Assembly: GCA_964387075.1 (NCBI GenBank)
Contig: CAYLVB010000009.1
Location: 1 to 64,000 of the forward strand
DNA from: PALSA-968 sp964387075
GTDB taxonomy: Bacteria; Bacteroidota; Bacteroidia; B-17B0; Aurantibacillaceae
Direction: 5' to 3'
DNA length: 64,000 nt
The notes under the pieces are model-generated. The model ran no database searches and was not told where the DNA came from. It saw only the letters and a program-made list of their open reading frames with translations. This document shows, piece after piece, positions 45,901 through 53,963 of this stretch (the first letter of the stretch is position 1; every line of letters begins with the position of its first letter). The position numbers and the translations under genes are program-made.

Positions 45901-47718
45901 CGCGGGCGTATCAACCGCACAGGGCAAATCCTGAAACCGATTTATGATTATGTTATTTCCGCGATACCGGCAGAGAAGCGTTTAATGATGATGCTGCAAA
46001 AGAAACTGAAATCACTTGATGCCAACACTACATCAAACCAAAAGCAAAGCACCAAGATTTTAGACGTTCCAGATTTTTTAAATAAGTATGGGGACAAAGT
46101 GGTGAAGGAATATTTATTGGAAAACAAAAATATCAACGAGCTATTAGGCGATCCTTTACACCTGAAAGAAAGTAAGGGCGAAGAAAGTAAAAGCGAGGAG
46201 CAAATGGAAGATGCAGCGCACCGCGTCTCAGGACGTGTAGCGGTTTTATCTACACAAATGCAAGCGGACTTTTATACCGAAATCACAGAGCGTTACAATG
46301 ACTACGTGGAATATCTCAAACAAATCGGTGAATACGATCTGGAAGTGGAAGCCCTGAACCTGCAAACCGAGACCATTGAAAACAGCATCCTTAAAATCGG
46401 CAAAGGTGGTGAAAGCTCTTTTGGTGATGACAGCATTTTGGAAAAGGTACGCGCTAACATTTTAAAGAAGCCGTTTAAGAAAAATGAACTTGAAAATCTT
46501 TTAAGCGAAACGCTGGCGGGTAAATATCCAGAGGAACACAAACGCTTGTTACTGGATGATTTTACCAACACAATGGAGATGCGCAGGGAAGATGAAATAA
46601 AAGAGAGCAACGAAAAATACGATACCCTGATAAAAGAAATTCCGAATGAAAAGAAAATCCAAAAGATTTTGGAAAAACAGGGTGAAGGTGCTTACAGAAT
46701 GGCAATCAAAGAAAGAGAAAAGGAATTGAATGGCGCACTTATTCTTTCGATTGAACAATTAAACAAGTCTTACAAAAACAAACAGGAGCATTTACAACGT
46801 ATTCTGAACTTCTTTACCATTGGTCGCAAGCTGGCTTATCCGGTAATAACTTATGATAACGGGACAGAGACGGCATTAGCGGTGAGCTTGGGAGTGATGA
46901 TTGACAAGAAAAAGAAAAACCCTTACGCGCCAAGTGCAATTAAGGTACGTCTGGCTATTGCCAATAGTAGTAAGTATATCGCCATGCCTGCAAGTTTTAA
47001 TGAGGGTATTTCTAAAATCATTGCAGCCAGCCACGATGTTGACCAGCCTGAACAGGATAAACTTCTGAACGAATGGGACGAAGAAATAAAACTTAAAACC
47101 AAAGACAGAGGCATCCGCTATGTCATTACAGGCAATCTGTTACAAGCGTTTGGTACAGAAGGAAGCGGCAAGCTGGTAAGCTATACCACAATGGACGGGC
47201 TAACCAAGAAAGGAATTTTATTGCCTGAAGAATGGCAACCTAAAGAGGCTGGACAGAGACGGGTAACAGTTCCGATCATTAAAGCCCTTGCCATTTTAAA
47301 ATCGCTGGCTAATGGCGGAATGATGAGTGCATCCAATGGTATTGCTTTTTTTGATGCAGGCGATAAATACCGTGTGATTGTTCCTGCGGCTCGTTCCAAA
47401 GCCGGAGACATTTATCTGGATAAGGATTTATTAGCTCTGTTAGAAAAAGGCATGTTTGAAAAAACAGCCGATAAAATGCAAGCGTATTTACCAAAGGAAA
47501 ATATTGAAGCCTTTGCGGTGATCCTGCAAAACAAGTTCGGGGTAAGTGTTCAAGTAGCACCGACCATGTTATCCCTGATTAAATCAAATGCAGAACGTAT
47601 TTCAACCCGAAAAAAAATCGAACTGCCTCCAGAAGAAAACGACAATGAGGTGGAACGCATCCGCATCCTGAAACTGAAAGCTAAAGCCGTTTCCATAGCC
47701 TTACAATTAGCAGCATAA
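42991..47718 (+). CDS. giant DarB-like DNA methylase / SF2 helicase (Strawberry-notch type)
   Basis: A 1575-residue protein. Residues about 85-290 are an N6-adenine methylase: SAM motif AFEPSAGNGLL (about 126) and catalytic TNPPFG (about 187). From about 440 a superfamily 2 helicase follows: GDQTGIGKGR (Walker A, about 447), IMDEAHNSS (about 575), FLSATFAKRP (about 600), NQSGSTGASAH (about 930) and QKRGRINRTGQ (motif VI, about 970). The remaining 600 residues include coiled coils. The architecture resembles DarB of phage P1, an antirestriction protein packaged in the virion. It shares one base with the upstream gene, so it belongs to the virion operon. Confidence 0.85.
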   Translation: MKSILPDNLREFVSFVEKDLRIGYKHNKRSIEALAYSLNISDRTEIKELTELAIVNIAREIAQGKGTVQEKYEKIVELYNNQMILSHRTSQSILLQQYSTPAPIGYLMGVYCGLPDLHIKGGYAFEPSAGNGLLTIAAKPERVYVNEIDVTRNRNLKTQGYANVFNRDATAPFSYIDLQGTFQAVLTNPPFGILDKAIDYNTFPIRVLDHLMALRALDTMAFDGKAAIIIGGHTKWDNLGRIQKGKNRIFFNYLYRHYNVEDVIQIDGHRLYTRQGTGFPVRLILINGRKEKPIGNAPVKNEEHSRVIKTFTELFERVMAVTEETTLTTPSMLDIEALKQKAKLIQAQLNKTDNLNGTENDLGSPYMPASKSCVVLNTQVPDSMSFETQAALTRIKTEVGGNMDNFVRHRLGYATHFALCQALSAEQIDAVAMAIYNIEARGQGMIIGDQTGIGKGRIAAAMIRYGVQRGLKPIFITEKANLFSDIYRDLSAIGSAHFKPFIINGRETKTDIKDEDGNVVYQALAPSEQNTVFEDQVIPANYDFVVGTYSQFNSFEKKPLKPNFLMHVAKNNLLIMDEAHNSSGSSNTGEFMQRVVRDTAGVVFLSATFAKRPDNMPIYAMKTAISEANMTKDELVEAIQQGGVALQEILSSQLVAEGQMIRRERSFEGVEVNYISLETYEEQHKKTADSITKVLRDIISFQSNHVDKQVDELDKIAVAEGKEVELREGTSQAGVDNIPYFSKVFNVINQMLFSIKADAVADRAIERLKEGKKPVIAFASTMGSFIEQMENEQGLPVSDGDLINNDFAEVLRRGLNGVMRYTEKDVNGESVFKTFDLAELDEDARKEYNRILNEINAISTGISISPIDMIIQKLESAGYKVAEVTGRKFAVQPNAKGNKGLVISRKKLNTNDAFRMFNNNEVDVLMINQSGSTGASAHAIVTPKVPTEQIRQRVMIVLQAELDINTEVQKRGRINRTGQILKPIYDYVISAIPAEKRLMMMLQKKLKSLDANTTSNQKQSTKILDVPDFLNKYGDKVVKEYLLENKNINELLGDPLHLKESKGEESKSEEQMEDAAHRVSGRVAVLSTQMQADFYTEITERYNDYVEYLKQIGEYDLEVEALNLQTETIENSILKIGKGGESSFGDDSILEKVRANILKKPFKKNELENLLSETLAGKYPEEHKRLLLDDFTNTMEMRREDEIKESNEKYDTLIKEIPNEKKIQKILEKQGEGAYRMAIKEREKELNGALILSIEQLNKSYKNKQEHLQRILNFFTIGRKLAYPVITYDNGTETALAVSLGVMIDKKKKNPYAPSAIKVRLAIANSSKYIAMPASFNEGISKIIAASHDVDQPEQDKLLNEWDEEIKLKTKDRGIRYVITGNLLQAFGTEGSGKLVSYTTMDGLTKKGILLPEEWQPKEAGQRRVTVPIIKALAILKSLANGGMMSASNGIAFFDAGDKYRVIVPAARSKAGDIYLDKDLLALLEKGMFEKTADKMQAYLPKENIEAFAVILQNKFGVSVQVAPTMLSLIKSNAERISTRKKIELPPEENDNEVERIRILKLKAKAVSIALQLAA

Positions 47719-47736
47719 TTTTTAAAACAAGATACC

Positions 47737-49275
47737 ATGATAACGAAAGAAAATTACATCGAGAAAACAAAAGAACTAAATATTGCAGAGCTTCCGCAAG
47801 GTGTAAAAAATGCACATGCGTTTGTAATGGAAGCGACAGAGAACGGAACAAACTGGAACGCTTATGATGAGCCTGAAATCAGAAAAGTGATTGATGACAC
47901 TATTGCCAAGCTGAACGAATATCTGAAAAAAACCAAACCAGCCGAATCCGCGAAACCAGCCGTTACTAAAACTGGCGAACACCATTCCGTGAAAACAGCG
48001 GCAAGGAAAGAGCATACGCCAAAACACAAACCCGCGCCTGTTATCGAGGACGAAGATGTGGACTTGGAATTTGTGGAACGCATCCCCGAAGAAATCCGTT
48101 TTATGAGGCGTTACCTTTCGTTGAATGGCAAGAAAAAAACGAAAGACGATTTACTTCGCTTTATTAATGCTTTGCACAGAGCCATTGTTGAAAGGAAGAT
48201 TCGTAAAGTATCGCCCTATGCTAAGCAAATGGAATACATACAGGATAAGCTGGTAAAGACTTACAATAACATGACCAAAGCAATGACCATGAATGTAAGC
48301 GATAAAGTGGTTAACGAGTTTAAAGCCCTGATCGCTTCGCAAAAAGTAATGCCATCGGTAATGCTCATTAAACGTTACATTAACCTGAACGGAAAATACG
48401 GAGTGAAAGACAAAGCCAAGCAGTTAATGGCAGCTATGACAAGAGCATTTAATAAGGGCAAGATTACTAAGAGCGATAAATACTTTAAAATTTTTGACGA
48501 GATGCACTATACCTTGAGCCAGTTTGTAAAGACCAAGACGCAAAAGGTGCTTATGATTCGCGAACCTGAATTAAATGGATTAAACGGCATTCTTTCGGGT
48601 TGTGGTTGCGGAGTAATGAATGGTGATGATGAATTGAACGGTGTAGATTGTTTGGCGCATGAAACTGAAATTGAACAAACCCCTACCGCGCAACCTGGAG
48701 TGATGAATAGCATGGACTTTAGAAACATGCAATTCCGTACATTGGGTTTTGTAGGAAAGTACCGCAAGCTGATAGGAGATCCCGCAAAAGGATTTACGGC
48801 AATGGTTTACGGCAAGCCGAAAATGGGTAAGTCATTTCTTTGCGTTGACTTTGCTGGTTACTTAGCCCGCAATCATGGTAAGGTGCTTTATGTGGCCAGA
48901 GAGGAAGGGCTGGACATGACTTTGCAGGAAAAGCTGAAAGCTAAAGATGTGGCGCATCCTAACTTGTTTGTAGCCGAAGAAGTGCCACAGGATTTAAGTC
49001 CTTACGACTTCATCTTCTTTGATAGTGTGAACAAGCTGGGGCTTTCTGCGGGCGATTTAGAGGCTCTTAAACGGGTTAATCCGGGCAAATCCTTTATCTA
49101 TGTATTCCAGACTACCAAAGAGGGGAATTTCAGGGGAGCTAATGAGTTCCAGCATGACGTGGACATCGTTATCGAAGTACCCGAAAAGGGGCTGGCAGTA
49201 CAGAACGGCAGGTATAATCAGGGAGGGGAAATGCGGATATTTGAGGAGCAGGATTATTTTAGGCAAGCCGCCTAA
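47737..49275 (+). CDS. RadA/KaiC-like ATPase with N-terminal duplicated helical domain
   Basis: A 512-residue protein. After a Lys/Ala/Pro-rich linker, two related segments of about 60 residues (about 115-180: IRFMRRYLSLNGKKKTKDDL; about 200-265: VMLIKRYINLNGKYGVKDKA) precede a Gly/Cys-rich stretch (LNGLNGILSGCGCG, about 285). Residues about 340-512 are a RecA-fold ATPase: Walker A YGKPKMGKSFL, Walker B FIFFDSVNK and VFQTTKEGNFRGANEFQHDV, as in RadA. It may act in recombination or DNA handling for the element, or replace a packaging motor. It is the last gene of the operon. Confidence 0.75.
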   Translation: MITKENYIEKTKELNIAELPQGVKNAHAFVMEATENGTNWNAYDEPEIRKVIDDTIAKLNEYLKKTKPAESAKPAVTKTGEHHSVKTAARKEHTPKHKPAPVIEDEDVDLEFVERIPEEIRFMRRYLSLNGKKKTKDDLLRFINALHRAIVERKIRKVSPYAKQMEYIQDKLVKTYNNMTKAMTMNVSDKVVNEFKALIASQKVMPSVMLIKRYINLNGKYGVKDKAKQLMAAMTRAFNKGKITKSDKYFKIFDEMHYTLSQFVKTKTQKVLMIREPELNGLNGILSGCGCGVMNGDDELNGVDCLAHETEIEQTPTAQPGVMNSMDFRNMQFRTLGFVGKYRKLIGDPAKGFTAMVYGKPKMGKSFLCVDFAGYLARNHGKVLYVAREEGLDMTLQEKLKAKDVAHPNLFVAEEVPQDLSPYDFIFFDSVNKLGLSAGDLEALKRVNPGKSFIYVFQTTKEGNFRGANEFQHDVDIVIEVPEKGLAVQNGRYNQGGEMRIFEEQDYFRQAA

Positions 49276-49281
49276 TCGTTC

Positions 49282-49308
49282 AAAAAGGGTGGAAAATCCA
49301 CCCTTTTT
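49282..49308 (+). terminator. terminator of the virion-like operon
   Basis: A 12-bp perfect stem AAAAAGGGTGGA / TCCACCCTTTTT with a 3-base loop. The A-rich and T-rich ends make it work on either strand. It separates the virion-like operon from the restriction genes. Confidence 0.92.
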
Positions 49309-49411
49309 GATTTTAACACCCTGCTTTTCAAAACACATGAATAAAAAGCGTATCTTTTGGCAATTTTTTTAACATTTTTGTTTAACATTATTAAAAAATA
49401 ATAGTATAGCT

Positions 49412-52219
49412 ATGATTAATTTCCCATTAGAATCCGATGTAAGGACACAAGTTGACGAAAGACTGAAAAACTTGGGATGGGCTTTGAATGGTGTCAAAAA
49501 AAATGTTTTTTTAGAACAGCCTAAGACTGAGACAGAAAAGAAAAAGTTAAAGGGTAAAAGACCAGACTACGTATTATATGAAAAGGGTAAAGACAATCCT
49601 TTGATTGTAATAGAAACAAAAAAGGCTGGTACAAATATTAACGCCGCACTTGAGCAGGGAAAACATTATGCAGAGGTCTTAAATGCTCCGATTGTCTTTG
49701 CAACCGATGGTGTCTATTATAAAAGCTTACATACAAAAACGCAAAAACCGTTATTACTGAATGGTGAGGAAGTTGATGAACTTATCCGAGAACTTACTGC
49801 AATTCAATATTTACAGACTGGTACAAATGAACTTGATACGATACCTAAACAAGTTCAACTTTCCAGACAAGAATTAATCGGAATATTTGATGAAGCAAAT
49901 AATTCATTAAGGGTTGAAGGCTTGAGAGCAGGTATAGAGAGATTTAGTGAGTTTGCAAATATTCTCTTTCTTAAACTATTCAGTGAAATTGATAATCTGA
50001 AAAACGAACCTGACTTTGACCGTAAATTGAAGTGGGATTTTTACAAAGGAAAACCAGCGGACGAAATTTTAGATTACATTAATGATTTAGTATTGCCAAA
50101 AATAAGTAAGTATTATCACGATGATAATATTTTCAGTTCACTGCAAATAAAAGACGGCAGAGTTTTAAAGAAAATAATTGACAAACTTGATCCCTTAGTT
50201 TTAACCGATATTAATTCCGATATTAAAGGGGATGCGTTTGAATATTTTTTAAAAGCAACTTCTGCTACGGGAAATGATTTGGGAGAATATTTTACACCTC
50301 GGCATATTGTGAAAATGATGGTAAAATTGGTAAATCCTCAAATCGGAGAAAAAATTTACGATCCTTTCTGCGGAACTGGAGGTTTGCTAATTGAGAGCTT
50401 TAGGCATATATATAACACTATGCCGCGTAATGAAAGAACTTTGAAGGAGCTTCGACAAAATACAATTTTTGGAAATGAAATTACTAATACCGCAAGAATT
50501 ACAAAAATGAATATGATTCTTGCAGGGGATGGTCATAGTAATATTCAGATGAAAAATAGTCTTGCAAATCCAATTGACGGAAAATTTGATGTGGTAGTAA
50601 CTAACATGCCTTATTCACAAACCACAGAGTACGGTTCGTTGTATGATATTCCAACAAAGAATGGTGATAGTATTTGTGTTCAACATTGCATCAAAGCTAT
50701 TGATAAGACAGCTGAAAATGGCCGTATAGCAATGGTTGTTCCTGAAGGATTTTTATTCAGAAAAGATTTACAGAAAACGAGAGAGTTTATGCTCGAAAAA
50801 TGCAAGTTGCAAAGCGTTATTTCTTTACCACAAGGTGTTTTCTTACCATATACAGGTGTTAAGACTAATGTATTGTACTTGACAAAAGTTAAACAGGCTA
50901 AAACGACTGATCATTTCTGGTACTTTGATGTTAAAAACGATGGTTTTTCATTAGATAACAATCGAAGAAAATTAGAGGGTGAAAATGATGTTGAGAAATA
51001 TTTGGCTAACAGAAAAGTTGACGAAAAAAATCCTACTGAAGCTTTAAATGTTGGATTTGATATAATTAGTATTGATAAAATAAAGCAAAATGATTATGTC
51101 CTTAGCGGGTATCGTTATAAAGAACAAAAGTCTAATGCAAATCATATTTGGCCAGTAAAAAAAGTAAAGGAATTGGCAAATGTTCTTAATGGCTTTGCTT
51201 TCAGTTCAGATAATTTTGATGAAAATGAAGGTATCCCGCTCATTAGAGTAAGGGACGTGAACGCAGATAAACCGCCTATTAGGTATAATGGAAAATACAA
51301 GGATGACTATTTAGTTGAAAATGGTGATTTACTTATTGGAATGGATGGAGAGTTCAACGCCGTTCTATGGAATGGAGGAAAGGCATTACTAAATCAACGA
51401 GTTTGTAAAATCCATAATTTTAACGGCTGTTTAAGCATCTATCTTTTTTGGATGATTCAAAGACAGTTAAAACAAATTGAGGCGCACACACCATTTACAA
51501 CAGTAAAGCACATATCTGCTAAACAAATTGAAAACATAGAACTACCAATTCCACCTATTGAGATTCAAAAAGAGATAGTTGAAACATTAGAAAATTACAA
51601 AAAAATTGTTGATGCAAACTCGCAATCCGTAAAGAATTACAGACCCAATATTCCATATAACCCTTCGTGGGAAGTTGTCGAACTTGGTGAAGTGTGTAAG
51701 TACGCTGGAGGAACACAGCCACCAAAGTCAACTTTTATATATGAACCCAAAGATGGCTATATCCGTCTTTTACAGATTCGGGATTATAAAAGCGAAGATA
51801 ATGCTGTATATATACCTCTAAAAGAAAAGCATAAGACGTGTAATGAAGATGACGTTATGATCGGAAGATACGGCCCACCGGTTTTTCAAATATTAAGGGG
51901 TAAATCTGGCGCATATAATGTGGCTTTAATTAAGTGTATTCCTGACAAAAAGAAACTTACACCAGATTGGTTATTTTATTTTTTAAGTTCTGAACCTGTA
52001 CAAAAACACATTATTAGTTTGTCGGAGCGTTCGAGACAAGCTGGTGTTAGTCCATCCGACCTTGATAAATTGAAAATTCCACTTCCTTCAATTAGTATTC
52101 AAAAAGAACACATCAAAAAGATCAAGGAGGAAGAAGCATTAATCGCAGCCAACAAAAAATTAATAGAAATTTTTGAATCTAAAATTTCAGAGAAAATTAA
52201 TCTAATCTGGGGAGAATAA
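49412..52219 (+). CDS. fused restriction-modification-specificity enzyme (type I-derived, type IIG-like)
   Basis: A 935-residue protein joining three functions. Residues about 20-75 form an HSDR_N nuclease module with PDYVLYEKG...LIVIETKKAG (PD-ExK). Residues about 140-540 are an HsdM-like N6-adenine methylase: EYFTPRHIVKMMV, DPFCGTGGLLIES and VVTNMPYSQ, where NMPY replaces the usual NPPY/F. Residues about 575-935 are HsdS-like, with two target-recognition domains (WPVKKVKELANVLNGFAF and WEVVELGEVCKYAGG) and conserved helices between, so the target is probably bipartite. There is no translocase, hence likely cutting near the site. A HEPN-motif gene follows after 10 bases. Confidence 0.88.
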   Translation: MINFPLESDVRTQVDERLKNLGWALNGVKKNVFLEQPKTETEKKKLKGKRPDYVLYEKGKDNPLIVIETKKAGTNINAALEQGKHYAEVLNAPIVFATDGVYYKSLHTKTQKPLLLNGEEVDELIRELTAIQYLQTGTNELDTIPKQVQLSRQELIGIFDEANNSLRVEGLRAGIERFSEFANILFLKLFSEIDNLKNEPDFDRKLKWDFYKGKPADEILDYINDLVLPKISKYYHDDNIFSSLQIKDGRVLKKIIDKLDPLVLTDINSDIKGDAFEYFLKATSATGNDLGEYFTPRHIVKMMVKLVNPQIGEKIYDPFCGTGGLLIESFRHIYNTMPRNERTLKELRQNTIFGNEITNTARITKMNMILAGDGHSNIQMKNSLANPIDGKFDVVVTNMPYSQTTEYGSLYDIPTKNGDSICVQHCIKAIDKTAENGRIAMVVPEGFLFRKDLQKTREFMLEKCKLQSVISLPQGVFLPYTGVKTNVLYLTKVKQAKTTDHFWYFDVKNDGFSLDNNRRKLEGENDVEKYLANRKVDEKNPTEALNVGFDIISIDKIKQNDYVLSGYRYKEQKSNANHIWPVKKVKELANVLNGFAFSSDNFDENEGIPLIRVRDVNADKPPIRYNGKYKDDYLVENGDLLIGMDGEFNAVLWNGGKALLNQRVCKIHNFNGCLSIYLFWMIQRQLKQIEAHTPFTTVKHISAKQIENIELPIPPIEIQKEIVETLENYKKIVDANSQSVKNYRPNIPYNPSWEVVELGEVCKYAGGTQPPKSTFIYEPKDGYIRLLQIRDYKSEDNAVYIPLKEKHKTCNEDDVMIGRYGPPVFQILRGKSGAYNVALIKCIPDKKKLTPDWLFYFLSSEPVQKHIISLSERSRQAGVSPSDLDKLKIPLPSISIQKEHIKKIKEEEALIAANKKLIEIFESKISEKINLIWGE

Positions 52220-52229
52220 ATTTGCTGCA

Positions 52230-53159
52230 ATGGAAGAATACGTTTATTTAATCAGGACATACCTGCCAGTTAGATTTGAAGAAGATGAGACCAATGAATT
52301 TATTGATTATCTTATTTCTGCATACCTTGAAAATTTAGCGACGCAAAAATTTCAGTTTTCGTTTACCGCTTTCCACATGCTTTATATGTCATACATTTAT
52401 AAGGTAAAATGGTTTCTAAAAAAGCAAGGAAATACCTCCATCGAAACGAGCTTGGCAAGCATCGCACAACAACAAAAGGTAACTTTCAATACTCTTTTTG
52501 ATTTATCGCAAATTAGTGAAAAGACCTCTTTAGAGAAATTAATGTTAGGTTTAAGTTTCCATGCAAATGAAATTGGAATATGTAAAAATTTTGTTGAGGT
52601 GAGAAACAATTGCTCTCATGCAAGCGGTAAAGTTTATTATAAAAAATCATCGCAAGTTGAACATTATATTCAAGAAGAAATTGAAAATATACAGGCAATT
52701 CAGAAAAAAATCAATCCAGAATTAAAAAGCATTTTTGAGAAATTCATAAATGGTACATGGGATAAAAACTGGATAGAAACAGATATTAATAACTGGATTG
52801 TATCTTTTTATTTGTCCCAAGCAGATATTGAGTACCTTTTAGAGTTAAAGCCTTCCTTTCTTAAACAAAATTCGGACAGTAAAGAAGTAATTTATAAAAA
52901 GATACTTTATTGTGTCTTAGTTTTTGAACTGACCAAGAATTTGAATGAACGAGCAGATTATTTTGTGAAAAGTTTAAATTCCCTTATGAAGGGTTTAGTC
53001 TCTCAAATTGATATTAAGACAAACCCATCTGATACTGAAAGAATGAAAAACACTCAAGAATTAATTGAGGAAAAGATACTGCCAATTTTGACTTACTTAT
53101 CGAATGATGAGGCATTAAAAGCTCAATCAATATTGAAATTAAATACGCAGGATTCGTAA
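52230..53159 (+). CDS. HEPN-motif protein paired with the restriction enzyme
   Basis: A 309-residue, mostly helical protein. At about residues 125-130 it has VEVRNNCSHASG, which fits the HEPN ribonuclease motif R-N-x3-H. No nucleotidyltransferase or other second domain is visible. HEPN proteins often cut RNA in abortive infection or toxin-antitoxin systems, sometimes as guards of restriction systems (as with PrrC). The gene starts 10 bases after the restriction enzyme gene and is surely cotranscribed, so a second-line defence is a fair guess. Only the short motif supports the family. Confidence 0.65.
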   Translation: MEEYVYLIRTYLPVRFEEDETNEFIDYLISAYLENLATQKFQFSFTAFHMLYMSYIYKVKWFLKKQGNTSIETSLASIAQQQKVTFNTLFDLSQISEKTSLEKLMLGLSFHANEIGICKNFVEVRNNCSHASGKVYYKKSSQVEHYIQEEIENIQAIQKKINPELKSIFEKFINGTWDKNWIETDINNWIVSFYLSQADIEYLLELKPSFLKQNSDSKEVIYKKILYCVLVFELTKNLNERADYFVKSLNSLMKGLVSQIDIKTNPSDTERMKNTQELIEEKILPILTYLSNDEALKAQSILKLNTQDS

Positions 53160-53188
53160 CCTTCAAAATAGGGATCAATCAGAAATAA

Positions 53189-53770
53189 TTATATCATCTT
53201 CCAAGAAAGCCCATTTTTATTAAGATAGGCTTCGACCTCATCCACACTTGTCTTCCCACAATTACGGATATTATTAAATTCTCGTTTAGACAAATGAACC
53301 AAATCAGAAACCGTATGTAAGCCCGCATAAGAGCAAATGCCCTGTACCCGTGAAGAAAATCCGACTTTCCCGATTGGAACAGCCAGTTTTTTCTTTATTT
53401 CAGGTGAGATACTGTTTTCTTTTTCAATCTTTGATTCCAAGTATTTTATTACGCTTCTGGCTTCATCCAGCTCCTTTTCAATTGCCTGATAATCTTTATA
53501 GACGTTATTTAGACCTTCCAGCCGAACCTTTAAAGACTTTACAGCATCTTTAAATATCTCCCTTTGGCGGAAAGTGGTTAGCTTTAATATTCCTTTTAGC
53601 TCCCCAAAGGTTTTGTTATTTACCAACACCTCTTTTAGCATTGCCCTGTGAAGGGGAACTAATCCGCTATGAGGTGATAGCCCTTTAAAATTCACTTCCA
53701 CGAGTGCGGTTAGTATTTCTTGGATTGCCTCCGATTTTAAAGTAGCATTATCATTTGTCTGGGATTTCAT
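53189..53770 (-). CDS. protein with RNA polymerase alpha-CTD-like domain
   Basis: A 193-residue protein. The C-terminal about 65 residues (PIGKVGFSSRVQGICSYAGL, TVSDLVHLSKREFNNIRNCG, KTSVDEVEAYLNKNGL) match the helix-hairpin fold of the bacterial RNA polymerase alpha C-terminal domain, which binds DNA and activators. The first half has a winged- or HTH-like helical stretch (FGELKGILKLTTFRQREIF) and a coiled coil (about 90-125). It may recruit or divert host polymerase for the element. It is the last gene at the right end and is transcribed inward. Confidence 0.75.
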   Translation of the reverse strand: MKSQTNDNATLKSEAIQEILTALVEVNFKGLSPHSGLVPLHRAMLKEVLVNNKTFGELKGILKLTTFRQREIFKDAVKSLKVRLEGLNNVYKDYQAIEKELDEARSVIKYLESKIEKENSISPEIKKKLAVPIGKVGFSSRVQGICSYAGLHTVSDLVHLSKREFNNIRNCGKTSVDEVEAYLNKNGLSWKMI

Positions 53771-53820
53771 GGTATAAAGCTACAAAAATTAGTTTTTTTG
53801 ACTTTTATCTCCCTTTATTT

Positions 53821-53850
53821 TTTGTGGTTCTCAAATATTCTATAACTTTG
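53821..53850 (+). promoter_or_regulatory. outward-facing promoter at the right end
   Basis: TTTG near 53821 and TATAACTTTG at 53841-53850 form a full Bacteroidota promoter. In the integrated state its transcript would run about 65-70 bases across attR to the terminator at 53,905. In the excised circle it would run antisense into the recombinase 3' end. Confidence 0.6.
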
Positions 53851-53885
53851 CGCAAATCGCTGGCAAAAAGGTTCGAAACGTGAAT

Positions 53886-53893
53886 CTTCTTGC
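53886..53893 (+). other. attR: right end of the element
   Basis: CTTCTTGC is the reverse complement of GCAAGAAG at 16925-16932. Joining 53893 to 16927 recreates a 14-bp perfect palindrome as attP; joining 16926 to 53894 gives an intact tRNA followed by CCGCTGAG and a terminator as attB. Confidence 0.6.
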
Positions 53894-53904
53894 CCGCTGA
53901 GAAT

Positions 53905-53929
53905 AAAGGCGCCCTCGAGGCGCCTTTTT
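53905..53929 (+). terminator. strong terminator, probably the original tRNA-Ser terminator
   Basis: AAAGGCGCC pairs with GGCGCCTTT around CTCGA, followed by T. Without the element it would lie about a dozen bases after tRNA-Ser. Confidence 0.88.
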
Positions 53930-53963
53930 ACATTATATTTGATCAAGTCATTACAAAATTTAT

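Noticed and set aside
30586..49275. Ordinary tailed prophage
   Set aside because: No terminase, portal, HK97 capsid, tape measure or tail protein recognised, despite 18 kb of tightly packed genes.
47737..49275. FtsK/HerA-type packaging ATPase
   Set aside because: The segment VFQTTKEG...EFQHDV and the P-loop context fit RadA/KaiC rather than HerA, so I do not call it a packaging motor.
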